DNA from: Hymenobacter cavernae
Lineage (GTDB): Bacteria > Bacteroidota > Bacteroidia > Cytophagales > Hymenobacteraceae
DNA length: 64,000 nucleotides
Assembly (NCBI RefSeq): GCF_014641455.1
Contig: NZ_BMHT01000001.1
Coordinates: 806,001 to 870,000, forward strand
Direction: 5' to 3'
The position numbers and the translations under genes were made by a program. Each line of letters begins with the position of its first letter. Position 1 is the first letter of the stretch. Under the pieces are notes generated by a model that saw only the letters and a list, made by a program, of their open reading frames with translations, had not been told where the DNA came from and did not search any database. Below are positions 36,299 through 44,954 of the stretch, piece by piece.

Positions 36299-37258
36299 CT
36301 ACACCAAGTTCAGGCGGCTCAGCAGCGCATTCTTATAGGAGTTACCAATTGGAACGGGCATCAGGTTCGCCGCTTCCGTGCCGCGGCCAGTGTCAACCAG
36401 CGCGGCATCTGCCTCGATGGACACGATGCGGTCGAGGCGCACGATATACTTGCGATGTACGCGGGCAAACTCGCGGACAGGCAGCTTGCCTTCCAGCTCC
36501 TTCATGGTACTATAAACTGTGAACCGCTCGCGGCCAGTATAGATATTCACGTAGTCGCCGAGCGCTTCGACATACCGAATGTCCTCTGTCCTAACACGGA
36601 GCAGCTTGTGTTCCTGCTTGATAAAAATCTCGGCGCGACTGACCAGATACATCGATTCGGCAGCATCGTTGGCCATGCGCAGCAACCCGTCGAGCTTCTG
36701 CTGCTCCTGCTCCAGCTGCAACCTAGCCCGGCGCAGCTCCAGGTGCGATACTACTTCGCGGGCCAGAATACGCATGGCTTCGCGCTGCTGCTCGCTCAGC
36801 CGACGCGGCACCGTATCCAGCGTGCAGATGGTGCCGAGTGGCTGACCTTCCGGCGTTACTAAAGGCGCGCCGGCGTAGAAGCGAATGTTGGTATCACTCG
36901 TAACGAGCGGATTATTCTGAAACAGCGGGTCTTTCGTCGTATCCTCTACTTCAAAGACATCCGCGGCCAACATCGCATACTGACAAAAAGCCAAGTCGCG
37001 GCTGGTGCTCTCTATTCCTTCAAAACCCGTCTTCGCCTTGAACCACTGCCGGTCGGCATCAATCAGCGAAACCAGCGAAACCGGCGTGCCGCAGATGTAA
37101 GCGGCCAGCCGTACTAAGTCATCAAAGGCCTTTTCGGGTGGAGTGTCCAGAATTTGGTAATTACGCAACACTTCAAGGCGCTCTACTTCGTTTACAGACC
37201 GAAGCGCGGAAAGTGGGGGCCGGGTTATCTCAGAAGAAGGATTTGCTTTCGACGGCAT
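36299..37258 (-). CDS. GAF-LytTR DNA-binding regulator
   Basis: 319 residues with an N-terminal GAF domain (about 28-175: RNYQILDTPPEKAFDDLVRLAAYICGTPVSLVSLIDADRQWFKAKTG, FYAGAPLVTPEGQPLGTICTLD), a short coiled coil (178-205), and a C-terminal LytTR DNA-binding domain (213-317: IRYVEALGDYVNIYTGRERFTVYSTMKELEGKLPVREFARVHRKYIVRLDRI). There is no receiver domain, so the signal is likely a small molecule or redox change sensed by GAF, not phosphorylation. Targets unknown; the divergent tatA operon is one candidate. Confidence 0.9.
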   Translation of the reverse strand: MPSKANPSSEITRPPLSALRSVNEVERLEVLRNYQILDTPPEKAFDDLVRLAAYICGTPVSLVSLIDADRQWFKAKTGFEGIESTSRDLAFCQYAMLAADVFEVEDTTKDPLFQNNPLVTSDTNIRFYAGAPLVTPEGQPLGTICTLDTVPRRLSEQQREAMRILAREVVSHLELRRARLQLEQEQQKLDGLLRMANDAAESMYLVSRAEIFIKQEHKLLRVRTEDIRYVEALGDYVNIYTGRERFTVYSTMKELEGKLPVREFARVHRKYIVRLDRIVSIEADAALVDTGRGTEAANLMPVPIGNSYKNALLSRLNLV

Positions 37259-37627
37259 CAGACAAAGGTTGGAAGGATCGGACCACGACAGTAGGTAGTA
37301 GAGTGGGTCGTAGCAGGCGCAGGCAGATGCGCTTACAAGAATACAAATTACTGCTTCTGTCTCAGGTATTTTGTATGCTATTCGATGAAATACGCTTCAG
37401 CTTCGACAAACTGCTTTCGCATTCATGAACTTAATCGTACGCGGGCGAGTCTTTGGAGGGGCGTACGTAACTGCCCCAAAAACGGATTGACCCAGGTGCT
37501 GACGGTGAAAAGATTAAGGCTTCTCAAGCGCTTTTGAAAATTATCCGGTACTTTTACCAATCCTGAGCCCAGCGGAAACGCGTATACCTAGCTTCCCACT
37601 TCTAACCCGGCTTCAGGCCGTTATCGT
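37259..37627. other. Intergenic region between the GAF-LytTR gene and tatA
   Basis: 369 bp between divergent genes. A -7-like TACTTTTA lies at 37549-37556, but spacing to the nearest TTG is wrong. Short AT/GC-mixed sequence; no gene supported. It should carry the control region of both sides. Confidence 0.45.
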
Positions 37628-37849
37628 ATGACACTTGCTTCGCTCTTCCTGATCGGCAATTTCGGCACTACTGAAATCCTGCTGATCGTTGTCGCTATTA
37701 TCTTGCTGTTTGGCGCGAAACGCATTCCAGAGCTTTTCCGGGGTATGGGACAAGGCATTCGTGAGTTCAAGGACGCTTCCAAAGAAGAGAAGCCTGAGTT
37801 CCGCGACCGGCCTGCTAACCCCAACGACCCCACCCAACCTCGCCTATAA
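37628..37849 (+). CDS. tatA: TatA/E-family twin-arginine translocase subunit (first copy)
   Basis: 73-residue pore-forming subunit of the Tat system, which exports folded proteins. Structure: short N-terminus, TM helix (EILLIVVAIILLFGAKRIPELFRGMGQGI) with the hinge FGAKRIPEL and the amphipathic helix RGMGQGIREFKDASK, then a short acidic tail. The second tatA-like gene starts 9 bp after its stop. No tatC in the window. Confidence 0.92.
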   Translation: MTLASLFLIGNFGTTEILLIVVAIILLFGAKRIPELFRGMGQGIREFKDASKEEKPEFRDRPANPNDPTQPRL

Positions 37850-37858
37850 TTTACAGCC

Positions 37859-38227
37859 ATGAACACTTCACTTCTGCTTTTTCTAGGTGATATTGGGGGT
37901 AGCGAACTGATCCTGATCATGGTCGTTATCCTTATTTTCTTCGGCGCTAACAAAATTCCAGAGCTAGCTCGTGGCTTGGGTAAAGGTATCCGCGAGTTCA
38001 AGGATGCTTCGCGCGAGATTCGCAGCGAAATCGAGAACTCCGGCCAGCCGACGCAACAGCACTATAATGCCCCGGCTTACCAGTCGCCTGCTCAGCCTAC
38101 TTACCCGGACACGCCCACGGAGCCTCACCCCTATGTTGGGCCTGAGCCGACGATAGCACCGCCCATGGATGGTGGCATCACGCCGCCCGTTACGGAGCGG
38201 CCTCGCCCTGATCAAACAACCAACTAA
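37859..38227 (+). CDS. tatA: TatA/E-family twin-arginine translocase subunit (second copy)
   Basis: 122 residues: TM helix ELILIMVVILIFFGANKIPELARGLGKGIREFKDASREIRSEI, then a long Pro/Tyr/Thr-rich tail (QPTQQHYNAPAYQSPAQPTYPDTPTEP...) absent in the first copy. The core is close to the first copy, pointing to a tandem duplication with later divergence of the tail. It could be a TatB-like partner, but sequence favours TatA. gatA follows 9 bp later. Confidence 0.9.
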   Translation: MNTSLLLFLGDIGGSELILIMVVILIFFGANKIPELARGLGKGIREFKDASREIRSEIENSGQPTQQHYNAPAYQSPAQPTYPDTPTEPHPYVGPEPTIAPPMDGGITPPVTERPRPDQTTN

Positions 38228-38236
38228 CCTTGTGAT

Positions 38237-39676
38237 TTGAGACGGTTTAACTCTCTTACCGAAGTTCGTAGCGAGCTGACGGCAGGCACTACCACCTGTC
38301 GTCAGCTCGTGGAGTATTATCTGGATAACATCCAGAGGGAAAGCCACTTGAATGCTTTCCTGGAAGTGTGGCCCGAGGAGGCCCGCGCCCAAGCTGATGC
38401 CGTTGATGCAAATCTAGCTGCTGGTACTGCCGGTAAGCTGGCGGGCATGGTTATCGGCCTGAAGGACGTGCTGGCCTACAAAGACCACAGCTTGCAGTCG
38501 AGCAGCCATATTCTGGATGGCTTCAAATCCCTGTTCACGGGTACGGCCGTGCAGCGCCTGTTAGATGAGGATGCCATCTTCATCGGGCGGCAAAACTGCG
38601 ACGAATTTGCCATGGGGGCCTCCAATGAGACGTCCTACTTCGGGCCGGTGCGCAATGCCCTTGACCCAAATCGGGTGTCGGGTGGCTCTTCGGGTGGCTC
38701 GGCGGTAGCAGTACAAGCTGATTTGTGCCTAGCTTCTATTGGCTCCGATACGGGTGGTTCAGTACGTCAGCCAGCTGCGTTTTGCGGCATTGTCGGCTTC
38801 AAGCCTACCTACTCGCGCATTTCGCGCTACGGGCTAGTTGCGTATGCTTCTTCCTTCGACCAGATCGGCACACTGACCCGTTCGGTGGAAGACGCGGCGC
38901 TGCTGTTGGAAGTGATGGCGGGCCCAGATGAGTTCGACAGCACCGTGAGCAAAGAGCCGGTGCCCGCGTATAGCGAGCTACTGACTCCGGCTCCGCACTA
39001 CCGCATCGGCTACATCCGCGACTGTTTGGAACGGCCGGGTCTGAACCCAGAAATTAAGGCAGCTACGGAAGAAGCTTTGGAAGTAATGCGTGCCCGAGGC
39101 CACGTAGTGGACGCGGTAGAGTTCCCTTACCTCGACTACATTGTTCCTTCCTATTACATTCTGACCACAGCCGAAGCTAGCTCCAACCTGAGCCGCTTCG
39201 ATGGGGTGAAGTTCGGCTACCGCGCTCCTGACTCTACCGACCTGGAGTCGTTGTACAAGAAGACCCGCTCGCAGGGCTTTGGGCCAGAAGTGCAGCGCCG
39301 CATTCTGCTCGGCACCTTCGTGTTGTCGGCTGACTATTATGATGCGTACTATACCAAGGCGCAACGCGTTCGGCGTTTGATTAAAGAGAAAACTGACGAG
39401 CTACTGCGCCAATACGACTTTTTGGTGTTGCCGACCACGCCGACCACGGCGTTCCACATCGGCGACGTAGAGCAGGATACGCTGGCGATGTACCTAGCCG
39501 ACATTTTCACGGTGCAGGCCTCACTGGCCGGCGTTCCGGCTGTTTCGGTGCCATCAGGTACCGATTCGGAAGGTATGCCGATCGGCTTGCAGATTCTCAG
39601 CGGCGCGTTCCGGGAAGAACAGCTGCTGGCTTTCTCAAAATTGGTTACGGAATCGCTCACTCCTGCACTGCCCTGA
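38237..39676 (+). CDS. gatA: Asp-tRNA(Asn)/Glu-tRNA(Gln) amidotransferase subunit A
   Basis: Glutaminase subunit of GatCAB; it frees ammonia from Gln for amidation of mischarged tRNA. 479 residues with the amidase signature: catalytic Lys in GMVIGLKDVLAYKD, the cis-Ser/Ser pair in VSGGSSGGSAVAVQADLCLASIGSDTGGSVRQPAAFCGIVGFKPTY, and FDQIGTLTRSVEDAALLL. The start is TTG 38237; the frame upstream is closed at 38225. The stop TGA overlaps the ATG of mltD by one base, so the genes are translationally coupled. gatB and gatC are not in the window. Confidence 0.95.
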   Translation: MRRFNSLTEVRSELTAGTTTCRQLVEYYLDNIQRESHLNAFLEVWPEEARAQADAVDANLAAGTAGKLAGMVIGLKDVLAYKDHSLQSSSHILDGFKSLFTGTAVQRLLDEDAIFIGRQNCDEFAMGASNETSYFGPVRNALDPNRVSGGSSGGSAVAVQADLCLASIGSDTGGSVRQPAAFCGIVGFKPTYSRISRYGLVAYASSFDQIGTLTRSVEDAALLLEVMAGPDEFDSTVSKEPVPAYSELLTPAPHYRIGYIRDCLERPGLNPEIKAATEEALEVMRARGHVVDAVEFPYLDYIVPSYYILTTAEASSNLSRFDGVKFGYRAPDSTDLESLYKKTRSQGFGPEVQRRILLGTFVLSADYYDAYYTKAQRVRRLIKEKTDELLRQYDFLVLPTTPTTAFHIGDVEQDTLAMYLADIFTVQASLAGVPAVSVPSGTDSEGMPIGLQILSGAFREEQLLAFSKLVTESLTPALP

Positions 39677-41679
39677 TGAAAAACGTGTTGGTTCGTGCCA
39701 TTGCCGGGCTTCTGTTACTGCTCGCTTTTGCCTCGCCTACGGTGGCGCAAATCGTACCCGAACAAAACCTAGGTTATGAACGGACTGACTCGGTTCAGCT
39801 CGTGCTGCCTGATTCCCTGGTAGCTGCACCAGTCATTATTGACTCGGTGCAGCTCGCTTGGCTCCGCACCCCGCCTACTATGCGCGACTTGGTAGCCGAC
39901 CGCATCGGCTGCCTTGAAACAGATGTGCCGCACCTGTTCAATAACACGGTGATGAGCTTCGTGAATTACTTCACGGTAAACAACCGAGCGTATACCCAGC
40001 GGATTCTGGAGCGGGAAAATCTTTACTTTCCTTTATTCGAGAAGTACCTTGAAAAGTACCACTTGCCCAAGGACCTGAAGTACCTGGCAGTGGTAGAGTC
40101 GGCGCTGGTGCCGCAGGCGCGTTCCCGCGTAGGTGCGGTGGGCTTGTGGCAGTTTATGGGCCCGACGGCAAACGACTTCCGGCTTGTGCGCAACGATTAC
40201 ATCGATGAGCGCATGAACCCGGAGAAATCGACGGAAGCCGCCTGCCGTTTCCTGCGCGATTTACACCGCATGTTTGGTGACTGGGAGCTAGCCCTGGCGG
40301 CTTACAACTACGGCTCGGGCAATATTATGAAGGCCATTCGCAAGGCGGGTGGGCAGCGCAATTTCTGGGCTATTTATCCTTATTTGCCCAAGGAGACGCG
40401 CAACTACGTACCGACTTTCACGGCAGCACTTTACACGCTTCGGTACGCTCACGAACACGGCCTGCACTCCGATTCGCTGCATTATCTCTATCCCGAGCCT
40501 ACCGACACGCTGATCATTTCGGGTCGGTCATTGGATCTGCGCAAGTTCTCAGCGCAGTTTGGTCTCGACTCGACGGAGATTTCGCGGCACAACCCGGAAA
40601 TCCGGAAGACTTATCTGCCGGAAACTATTCAGAACTACCGGCTTACAATTCCGACCTGCGTGCGGCAGGAAATAGCCGTCGTAGACCGCAATACGTTGCT
40701 GGATTTCTGCAAAGTGACAGTCCCGCCTCCGTCGCCGCTGACACCCCGCATACCTAGCCTCGAAGGTGTAGCCCCGATACAGACGCTTCTGGCTAAAACC
40801 GAGAAAAGTGAGGCGACTGAAGTTCGTTACCGACGTGTCCGCCATTCTGTGCAACGGGGTGAAACCGCTGCCACGATAGCCACGCACTACGACGTGACAC
40901 CTAGCCAACTAGCCCGTTGGAACAGCCTTCGTCGGGGCCGGGCGCTGACGCCTAAGCAGCAGCTTGTCGTTTATGTCCCTGTTCAGCGGGAAAGTACGCC
41001 GGCACCTGCGGCAACAACCGTAGCTGTTCGGAAGGCGGTGGTACCGGCGAAACTGCCGCTGCCGGGCGCGAGCGAAGCAGTAGCCGTTCGCAGCAAGTCA
41101 ACCCGTGTATCAGTGGCGTTAGTTGAAGCAGAGAAGGACTCGGAAGCAGTAGCGCAACAGGTGCCAGCACTTGCCAGAACGGCCGCTGTTGCTACCAAAA
41201 CCCTAAAAGAAGGCAAGAACTCTGGCTCCGCTCCGGTTGAGGCACTTTCGGCCAACTCATCTACTACCGCTGACAGCGCGCTGACCAACTACAGCGTACG
41301 GCGCGGCGACAACCTGGACAAGCTGGCGCGGGCGCACGGCGTGACAATCGCGCAGGTTATTGCTTGGAATCATCTGCGGTCGGAGAACCTAGCTTTGGGG
41401 CAGAAGCTGGTATTCTATGGCGCGGAAGATGGAGTGGCGCCACTTGCTTTGTCGGCCAAGCCCGTGGTAGCTGCTACGGCTACGGTAGCTCACGCTCCGG
41501 CTAAGCCTGCCACTACCACCCCCAAGCTCCCGAAAGTGCACTTAGTGCAGCCCGGCGATACGCTTTACAACATCTCCCGTCGCTATCAGGGCGTTACGGT
41601 GGAGCAATTGCGCAAGCTCAATCACCTCAAGTCCGACGAAGTGAAGCCCGGCCAAAGGCTGATGCTGGCGCAAGGCTAG
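39676..41679 (+). CDS. mltD: Membrane-bound lytic murein transglycosylase with three LysM domains (MltD-type)
   Basis: 667 residues. Signal peptide (to about residue 25, SPTVAQ), an SLT domain (about 125-245) with catalytic Glu141 in YLAVVESALVPQARSRVGAVGLWQFMGP and the AAYNYGSGNI motif, then three LysM domains: RVRHSVQRGETAATIATHYDV, TNYSVRRGDNLDKLARAHGV and KVHLVQPGDTLYNISRRYQGV, the last at the C-terminus. It cleaves the glycan strands of murein with 1,6-anhydro ends. Coupled to gatA by a one-base overlap; a terminator follows. Confidence 0.94.
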   Translation: MKNVLVRAIAGLLLLLAFASPTVAQIVPEQNLGYERTDSVQLVLPDSLVAAPVIIDSVQLAWLRTPPTMRDLVADRIGCLETDVPHLFNNTVMSFVNYFTVNNRAYTQRILERENLYFPLFEKYLEKYHLPKDLKYLAVVESALVPQARSRVGAVGLWQFMGPTANDFRLVRNDYIDERMNPEKSTEAACRFLRDLHRMFGDWELALAAYNYGSGNIMKAIRKAGGQRNFWAIYPYLPKETRNYVPTFTAALYTLRYAHEHGLHSDSLHYLYPEPTDTLIISGRSLDLRKFSAQFGLDSTEISRHNPEIRKTYLPETIQNYRLTIPTCVRQEIAVVDRNTLLDFCKVTVPPPSPLTPRIPSLEGVAPIQTLLAKTEKSEATEVRYRRVRHSVQRGETAATIATHYDVTPSQLARWNSLRRGRALTPKQQLVVYVPVQRESTPAPAATTVAVRKAVVPAKLPLPGASEAVAVRSKSTRVSVALVEAEKDSEAVAQQVPALARTAAVATKTLKEGKNSGSAPVEALSANSSTTADSALTNYSVRRGDNLDKLARAHGVTIAQVIAWNHLRSENLALGQKLVFYGAEDGVAPLALSAKPVVAATATVAHAPAKPATTTPKLPKVHLVQPGDTLYNISRRYQGVTVEQLRKLNHLKSDEVKPGQRLMLAQG

Positions 41680-41767
41680 GTAGGCCGGATAGGTAACTCA
41701 CTTAGCTGCAGGTTTTTACCTCCTGATTTAAGGACGTTCAATCTACTGCCCTTACTCGCTCTTAGCC

Positions 41768-41798
41768 CCCCGAACTACGTTGTGGTTCGGGGTTTTTT
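41768..41798 (+). terminator. Terminator of the tatA-gatA-mltD operon
   Basis: CCCCGAAC (41768-41775) / GTTCGGGG (41785-41792) followed by six T. Confidence 0.9.
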
Positions 41799-41895
41799 CA
41801 TGGTCGAGTTGGAGGCCCGCGCCTCCCATTCCGGGCAAATTCGCCAACTTGCTTAACGGAAGCAGATTATTCCACCCCTTGCCTCTACTTTTCCA

Positions 41896-44169
41896 ATGTT
41901 AAAAATTAATAAGCAAGACGCCCTCAACTACCACTCGCAAAGTCCTGCCGGCAAGATTGAGGTTGTGCCCACCAAGTCCGTCAGCACCCAGTCGGACCTA
42001 GCTTTGGCCTACTCCCCTGGCGTAGCGGAGCCCTGCAAAGAAATTGCGGCCAACCCGGCCGATGTGTACAAGTACACCGCTAAGGGCAACTTGGTGGGCG
42101 TGATCAGCAACGGCACGGCGGTGCTAGGTTTGGGCAACATCGGGCCGGCCGCTTCCAAGCCAGTGATGGAAGGAAAAGGCGTACTCTTCAAGAAATTCGC
42201 GGGTATCGACTGCTTTGATATTGAGATTGATGCCACTGACCCCGATGAGTTTATCCGCATCGTGAAGGCGTTGGAGCCTACCTTCGGCGGCATCAACCTG
42301 GAAGATATCAAGGCGCCTGAGTGCTTCCGCATCGAGACGGCATTGCGCGAGCAGATGAACATTCCGCTCATGCACGACGATCAGCACGGCACGGCCATCA
42401 TTACGTCGGCCGCTTTGCTGAACGCGCTGGAACTGGTTGGTAAGAAGATTGACGAGGTAAAGCTGGTAGTTAGCGGTGCCGGGGCAGCGGCGGTTTCGTG
42501 CCTGCGCCTGTACCTGGAGCTAGGTGTGAAGCTGGAAAACGTAGTGGTGTTCGACAAAGACGGCATCATCACGCCCGCTCGTACTGATTTGGCCAACATG
42601 CAGTTACGATTCGCCACGCACCGGGCCATTACCACGCTGGCCGAAGCCATGCAGGGCGCCGACGTGTTCCTGGGCCTTTCGGCGGCCAATGTGCTGCCGG
42701 CTGAGCTGCTGCTGACGATGGCCGAGAACCCCATCGTCTTTGCGCTGGCGAATCCAACGCCGGAAATCGACTACGACCTAGCTGTGTCGACCCGCCACGA
42801 CATCATCATGGCGACGGGCCGCTCCGACCACCCGAATCAGGTGAACAACGTACTAGGTTTCCCCTACATTTTCCGCGGGGCGCTGGATGTGCGCGCCACT
42901 GAAATCAATGAGGCGATGAAGCTAGCCGCCGTGCACGCGTTGGCTGAGCTAGCAAAGGATGTGGTGCCGGAAATGGTGAACCAGGCTTACGGCGACACTA
43001 CGCTTACGTTCGGCCGTAACTACCTCATTCCGAAGCCGCTTGACCCGCGTCTTATCACCACAATTTCGCCGGCCGTAGCCAAGGCCGCAATGGAAAGTGG
43101 CGTGGCTCGCCTGCCGATCACCGATTGGGCAGCGTACGAAGACGAGCTGCGCGGCCGCCTGGGTGAAAACCAGAAGCTGATGAACCGCATCACCAGCGCC
43201 GCCAAGGCAGATCCGAAGCGCGTGGTGTTTGGGGAAGCTGATAACTACAAGATTCTCAAGGCAGCCCAAACCCTGCGCGACGAGAACATTGCCATCCCGA
43301 TTCTGCTGGGCAACCACGAGAAGATCCGGCAGATTGCGCAGGCAAACAGCCTGGACCTGGAGGGCTGTGAGATTATCGACATTCTCCAAGAAGACGCCAA
43401 GCGTGCCGAGTACGCCGAGCTGCTCTACCGGAAGCGCCAGCGCCGCGGCATCACGCTCTACGAAGGCCGCCGCCTGTTGCGCGAGCGTAACTACTACGGC
43501 TCGATGATGCTGGAAACCGGCGAAGCCGACGCATTCATCACGGGTTTGACCAAAGACTACGGTAAGTCGATCCTGCCTTCGCTGCAAGTCATTGGGGTGG
43601 AAGATGGCGTGAAGCGTGTGGCTGGTATGTACATCATTCAGAACAAGAAAGGCCCGTTCTTCTTCTCCGATACTACCGTGAACATCGACCCGACGGCCGA
43701 GCAGATGGTGGATATTATTGGGCTGACGGCGCGGGCGGTGCGCTTCTTTGACGCCGAACCTAGGGTAGCTGTGCTGAGCTATTCCAACTTTGGCTCGAAC
43801 CCCGGCGACCTGCCCGACAAAGCCCGCCGCGCCACCGAGCTGGCCAAGCAGCGCTACCCCGACCTGATCATCGACGGCGAGATGCAGGCCAACACCGCCC
43901 TGAATCCGCAGCTCTTGCAGGAGCAGTATTCATTCAGCGAGCTGGCGGCCAAAGGCGGCGCTAACACGCTGATCTTCCCCAACGTTATATCGGGCAACAT
44001 CGCCTATAAGGTGTTGCAGGAGATCGGCGGCGCGGAGGTAATCGGGCCGGTGCTGATGGGGATGCGCAAGCCGGTGCACATTCTACAGCTGGGTGCTTCG
44101 GTGCGTGAAATCGTGAATATCGCTGCTATTGCGGTAGTCGAGGCGCAGTTTGCCGCCCGACCATTATAA
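41896..44169 (+). CDS. maeB: NADP-dependent malic enzyme fused to phosphotransacetylase-like domain
   Basis: 757 residues. N-terminal malic enzyme (about 1-425: LAYSPGVAEPCKEI, GNLVGVISNGTAVLGLGNIGPAASKPVMEGK, GINLEDIKAPECFRIE, HDDQHGTAIITSAALLNALE, VVSGAGAAAVSC) converts malate to pyruvate with NADP. The C-terminal part (about 430-757: RVVFGEADNYKILKAAQTL, IGLTARAVRFFDAEPRVAVLSYSNFGSNPG, KGGANTLIFPNVISGNIAYKVLQEIGGAEVIGPVLMGM) is the PTA-like domain of MaeB, usually regulatory rather than catalytic. A hairpin with T-run follows. Confidence 0.96.
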   Translation: MLKINKQDALNYHSQSPAGKIEVVPTKSVSTQSDLALAYSPGVAEPCKEIAANPADVYKYTAKGNLVGVISNGTAVLGLGNIGPAASKPVMEGKGVLFKKFAGIDCFDIEIDATDPDEFIRIVKALEPTFGGINLEDIKAPECFRIETALREQMNIPLMHDDQHGTAIITSAALLNALELVGKKIDEVKLVVSGAGAAAVSCLRLYLELGVKLENVVVFDKDGIITPARTDLANMQLRFATHRAITTLAEAMQGADVFLGLSAANVLPAELLLTMAENPIVFALANPTPEIDYDLAVSTRHDIIMATGRSDHPNQVNNVLGFPYIFRGALDVRATEINEAMKLAAVHALAELAKDVVPEMVNQAYGDTTLTFGRNYLIPKPLDPRLITTISPAVAKAAMESGVARLPITDWAAYEDELRGRLGENQKLMNRITSAAKADPKRVVFGEADNYKILKAAQTLRDENIAIPILLGNHEKIRQIAQANSLDLEGCEIIDILQEDAKRAEYAELLYRKRQRRGITLYEGRRLLRERNYYGSMMLETGEADAFITGLTKDYGKSILPSLQVIGVEDGVKRVAGMYIIQNKKGPFFFSDTTVNIDPTAEQMVDIIGLTARAVRFFDAEPRVAVLSYSNFGSNPGDLPDKARRATELAKQRYPDLIIDGEMQANTALNPQLLQEQYSFSELAAKGGANTLIFPNVISGNIAYKVLQEIGGAEVIGPVLMGMRKPVHILQLGASVREIVNIAAIAVVEAQFAARPL

Positions 44170-44171
44170 CG

Positions 44172-44204
44172 AAAGCTAGGTAGACTATAACTAGAGCTTT
44201 TTTT
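44172..44204 (+). terminator. Terminator of maeB
   Basis: AAAGCT (44172-44177) pairs with AGCTTT (44195-44200), with CTAG next to each arm, and T7 follows. Confidence 0.65.
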
Positions 44205-44232
44205 GCTCAGTACTCCGATTTCACTAGCTTTA
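44203..44232 (+). promoter_or_regulatory. Putative promoter of ruvA-sprA
   Basis: TTG 44203-44205, 19-nt spacer, TAGCTTTA 44225-44232 (last base differs from TANNTTTG). The predicted transcript begins inside an imperfect hairpin (44234-44290). Confidence 0.5.
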
Positions 44233-44233
44233 T

Positions 44234-44290
44234 GAAGTGTTGATGAACTCAGCCGTGGCAGCACGGGCTGGCGGCTGAGTTCAGCACTTC
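44234..44290 (+). other. Leader hairpin upstream of ruvA
   Basis: GAACTCAGCCG (44245-44255) pairs with CGGCTGAGTTC (44272-44282), extended by GAAGTG (44234-44239) with CACTTC (44285-44290) across small bulges. No T-run; likely a 5' RNA stabiliser or regulatory structure. Confidence 0.55.
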
Positions 44291-44315
44291 TTACTGCTCT
44301 GCTGAAATCCCCTCT

Positions 44316-44921
44316 ATGATTGCATACATCGACGGCAAACTGGCTTATAAGGACCCCGCACAAGCCATCTTAGACGTCAACGGCATTGGCTACGAAATCA
44401 AGATTTCGCTGGCTACCTACTCCAAGCTTCCCGCTGAAGAAGAGCGGATTAAGCTCTACACGTACCAGCATATCAAGGAAGACGCACACACCTTATACGG
44501 GTTTCTGGACCCGAACGAGCGTGCCTTGTTTATGCTCCTAATTTCGGTATCCGGTATCGGGCCGGGCACGGGCATCGTGATGGTTTCGTCGATGTCGGTG
44601 GGCGAAATCCGCCAGGCCATCGTGCAGGAAGACGTGCGCGCCATCCAGAGCATCAAAGGCGTGGGGCCTAAAACCGCGCAGCGCGTGGTGCTGGAGCTGC
44701 GCGACCGGTTACGCAAAGATGAATTATTAGCCAAAGCTGGCGTGGATACCGTTCCGCTGGCCCGGGCACACAATACCAACCGCGCCGAAGCGTTAGCCGC
44801 TTTAGTTACCCTAGGGTTTGCCCGCGCTGCTGCCGAGAAAACGCTGGACACTATCCAAAGCCGCCACGGTAACGACTTAGGCGTGGAGGCTCTCATCAAA
44901 TTTGCGCTGAAATCCAATTAG
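44316..44921 (+). CDS. ruvA: Holliday junction branch migration protein RuvA
   Basis: Binds four-way junctions as a tetramer and loads the RuvB motor. 201 residues: OB domain (MIAYIDGKLAYKDPAQAILDVNGIGYEIKISLATYSKL), HhH domains (FMLLISVSGIGPGTGIVMVSSMSVGEI, AIQSIKGVGPKTAQRVVLELRDRL), and the C-terminal RuvB-binding domain (RAEALAALVTLGFARAAAEKTL). sprA starts 33 bp after its stop. The ruvA-sprA adjacency is known in many Bacteroidota. Confidence 0.97.
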   Translation: MIAYIDGKLAYKDPAQAILDVNGIGYEIKISLATYSKLPAEEERIKLYTYQHIKEDAHTLYGFLDPNERALFMLLISVSGIGPGTGIVMVSSMSVGEIRQAIVQEDVRAIQSIKGVGPKTAQRVVLELRDRLRKDELLAKAGVDTVPLARAHNTNRAEALAALVTLGFARAAAEKTLDTIQSRHGNDLGVEALIKFALKSN

Positions 44922-44954
44922 AACTCTACTCGGCCCCGGCCTATTTCTTAGCTC

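Noticed and set aside
37138..37428. Open frame of about 96 codons between the GAF-LytTR gene and tatA
   Set aside because: Mostly antisense to the 5' part of the regulator gene and without any motif.
42949..43587. Minus-strand open frame of about 210 codons within maeB
   Set aside because: Antisense to the conserved malic enzyme and phosphotransacetylase regions; no domain visible.
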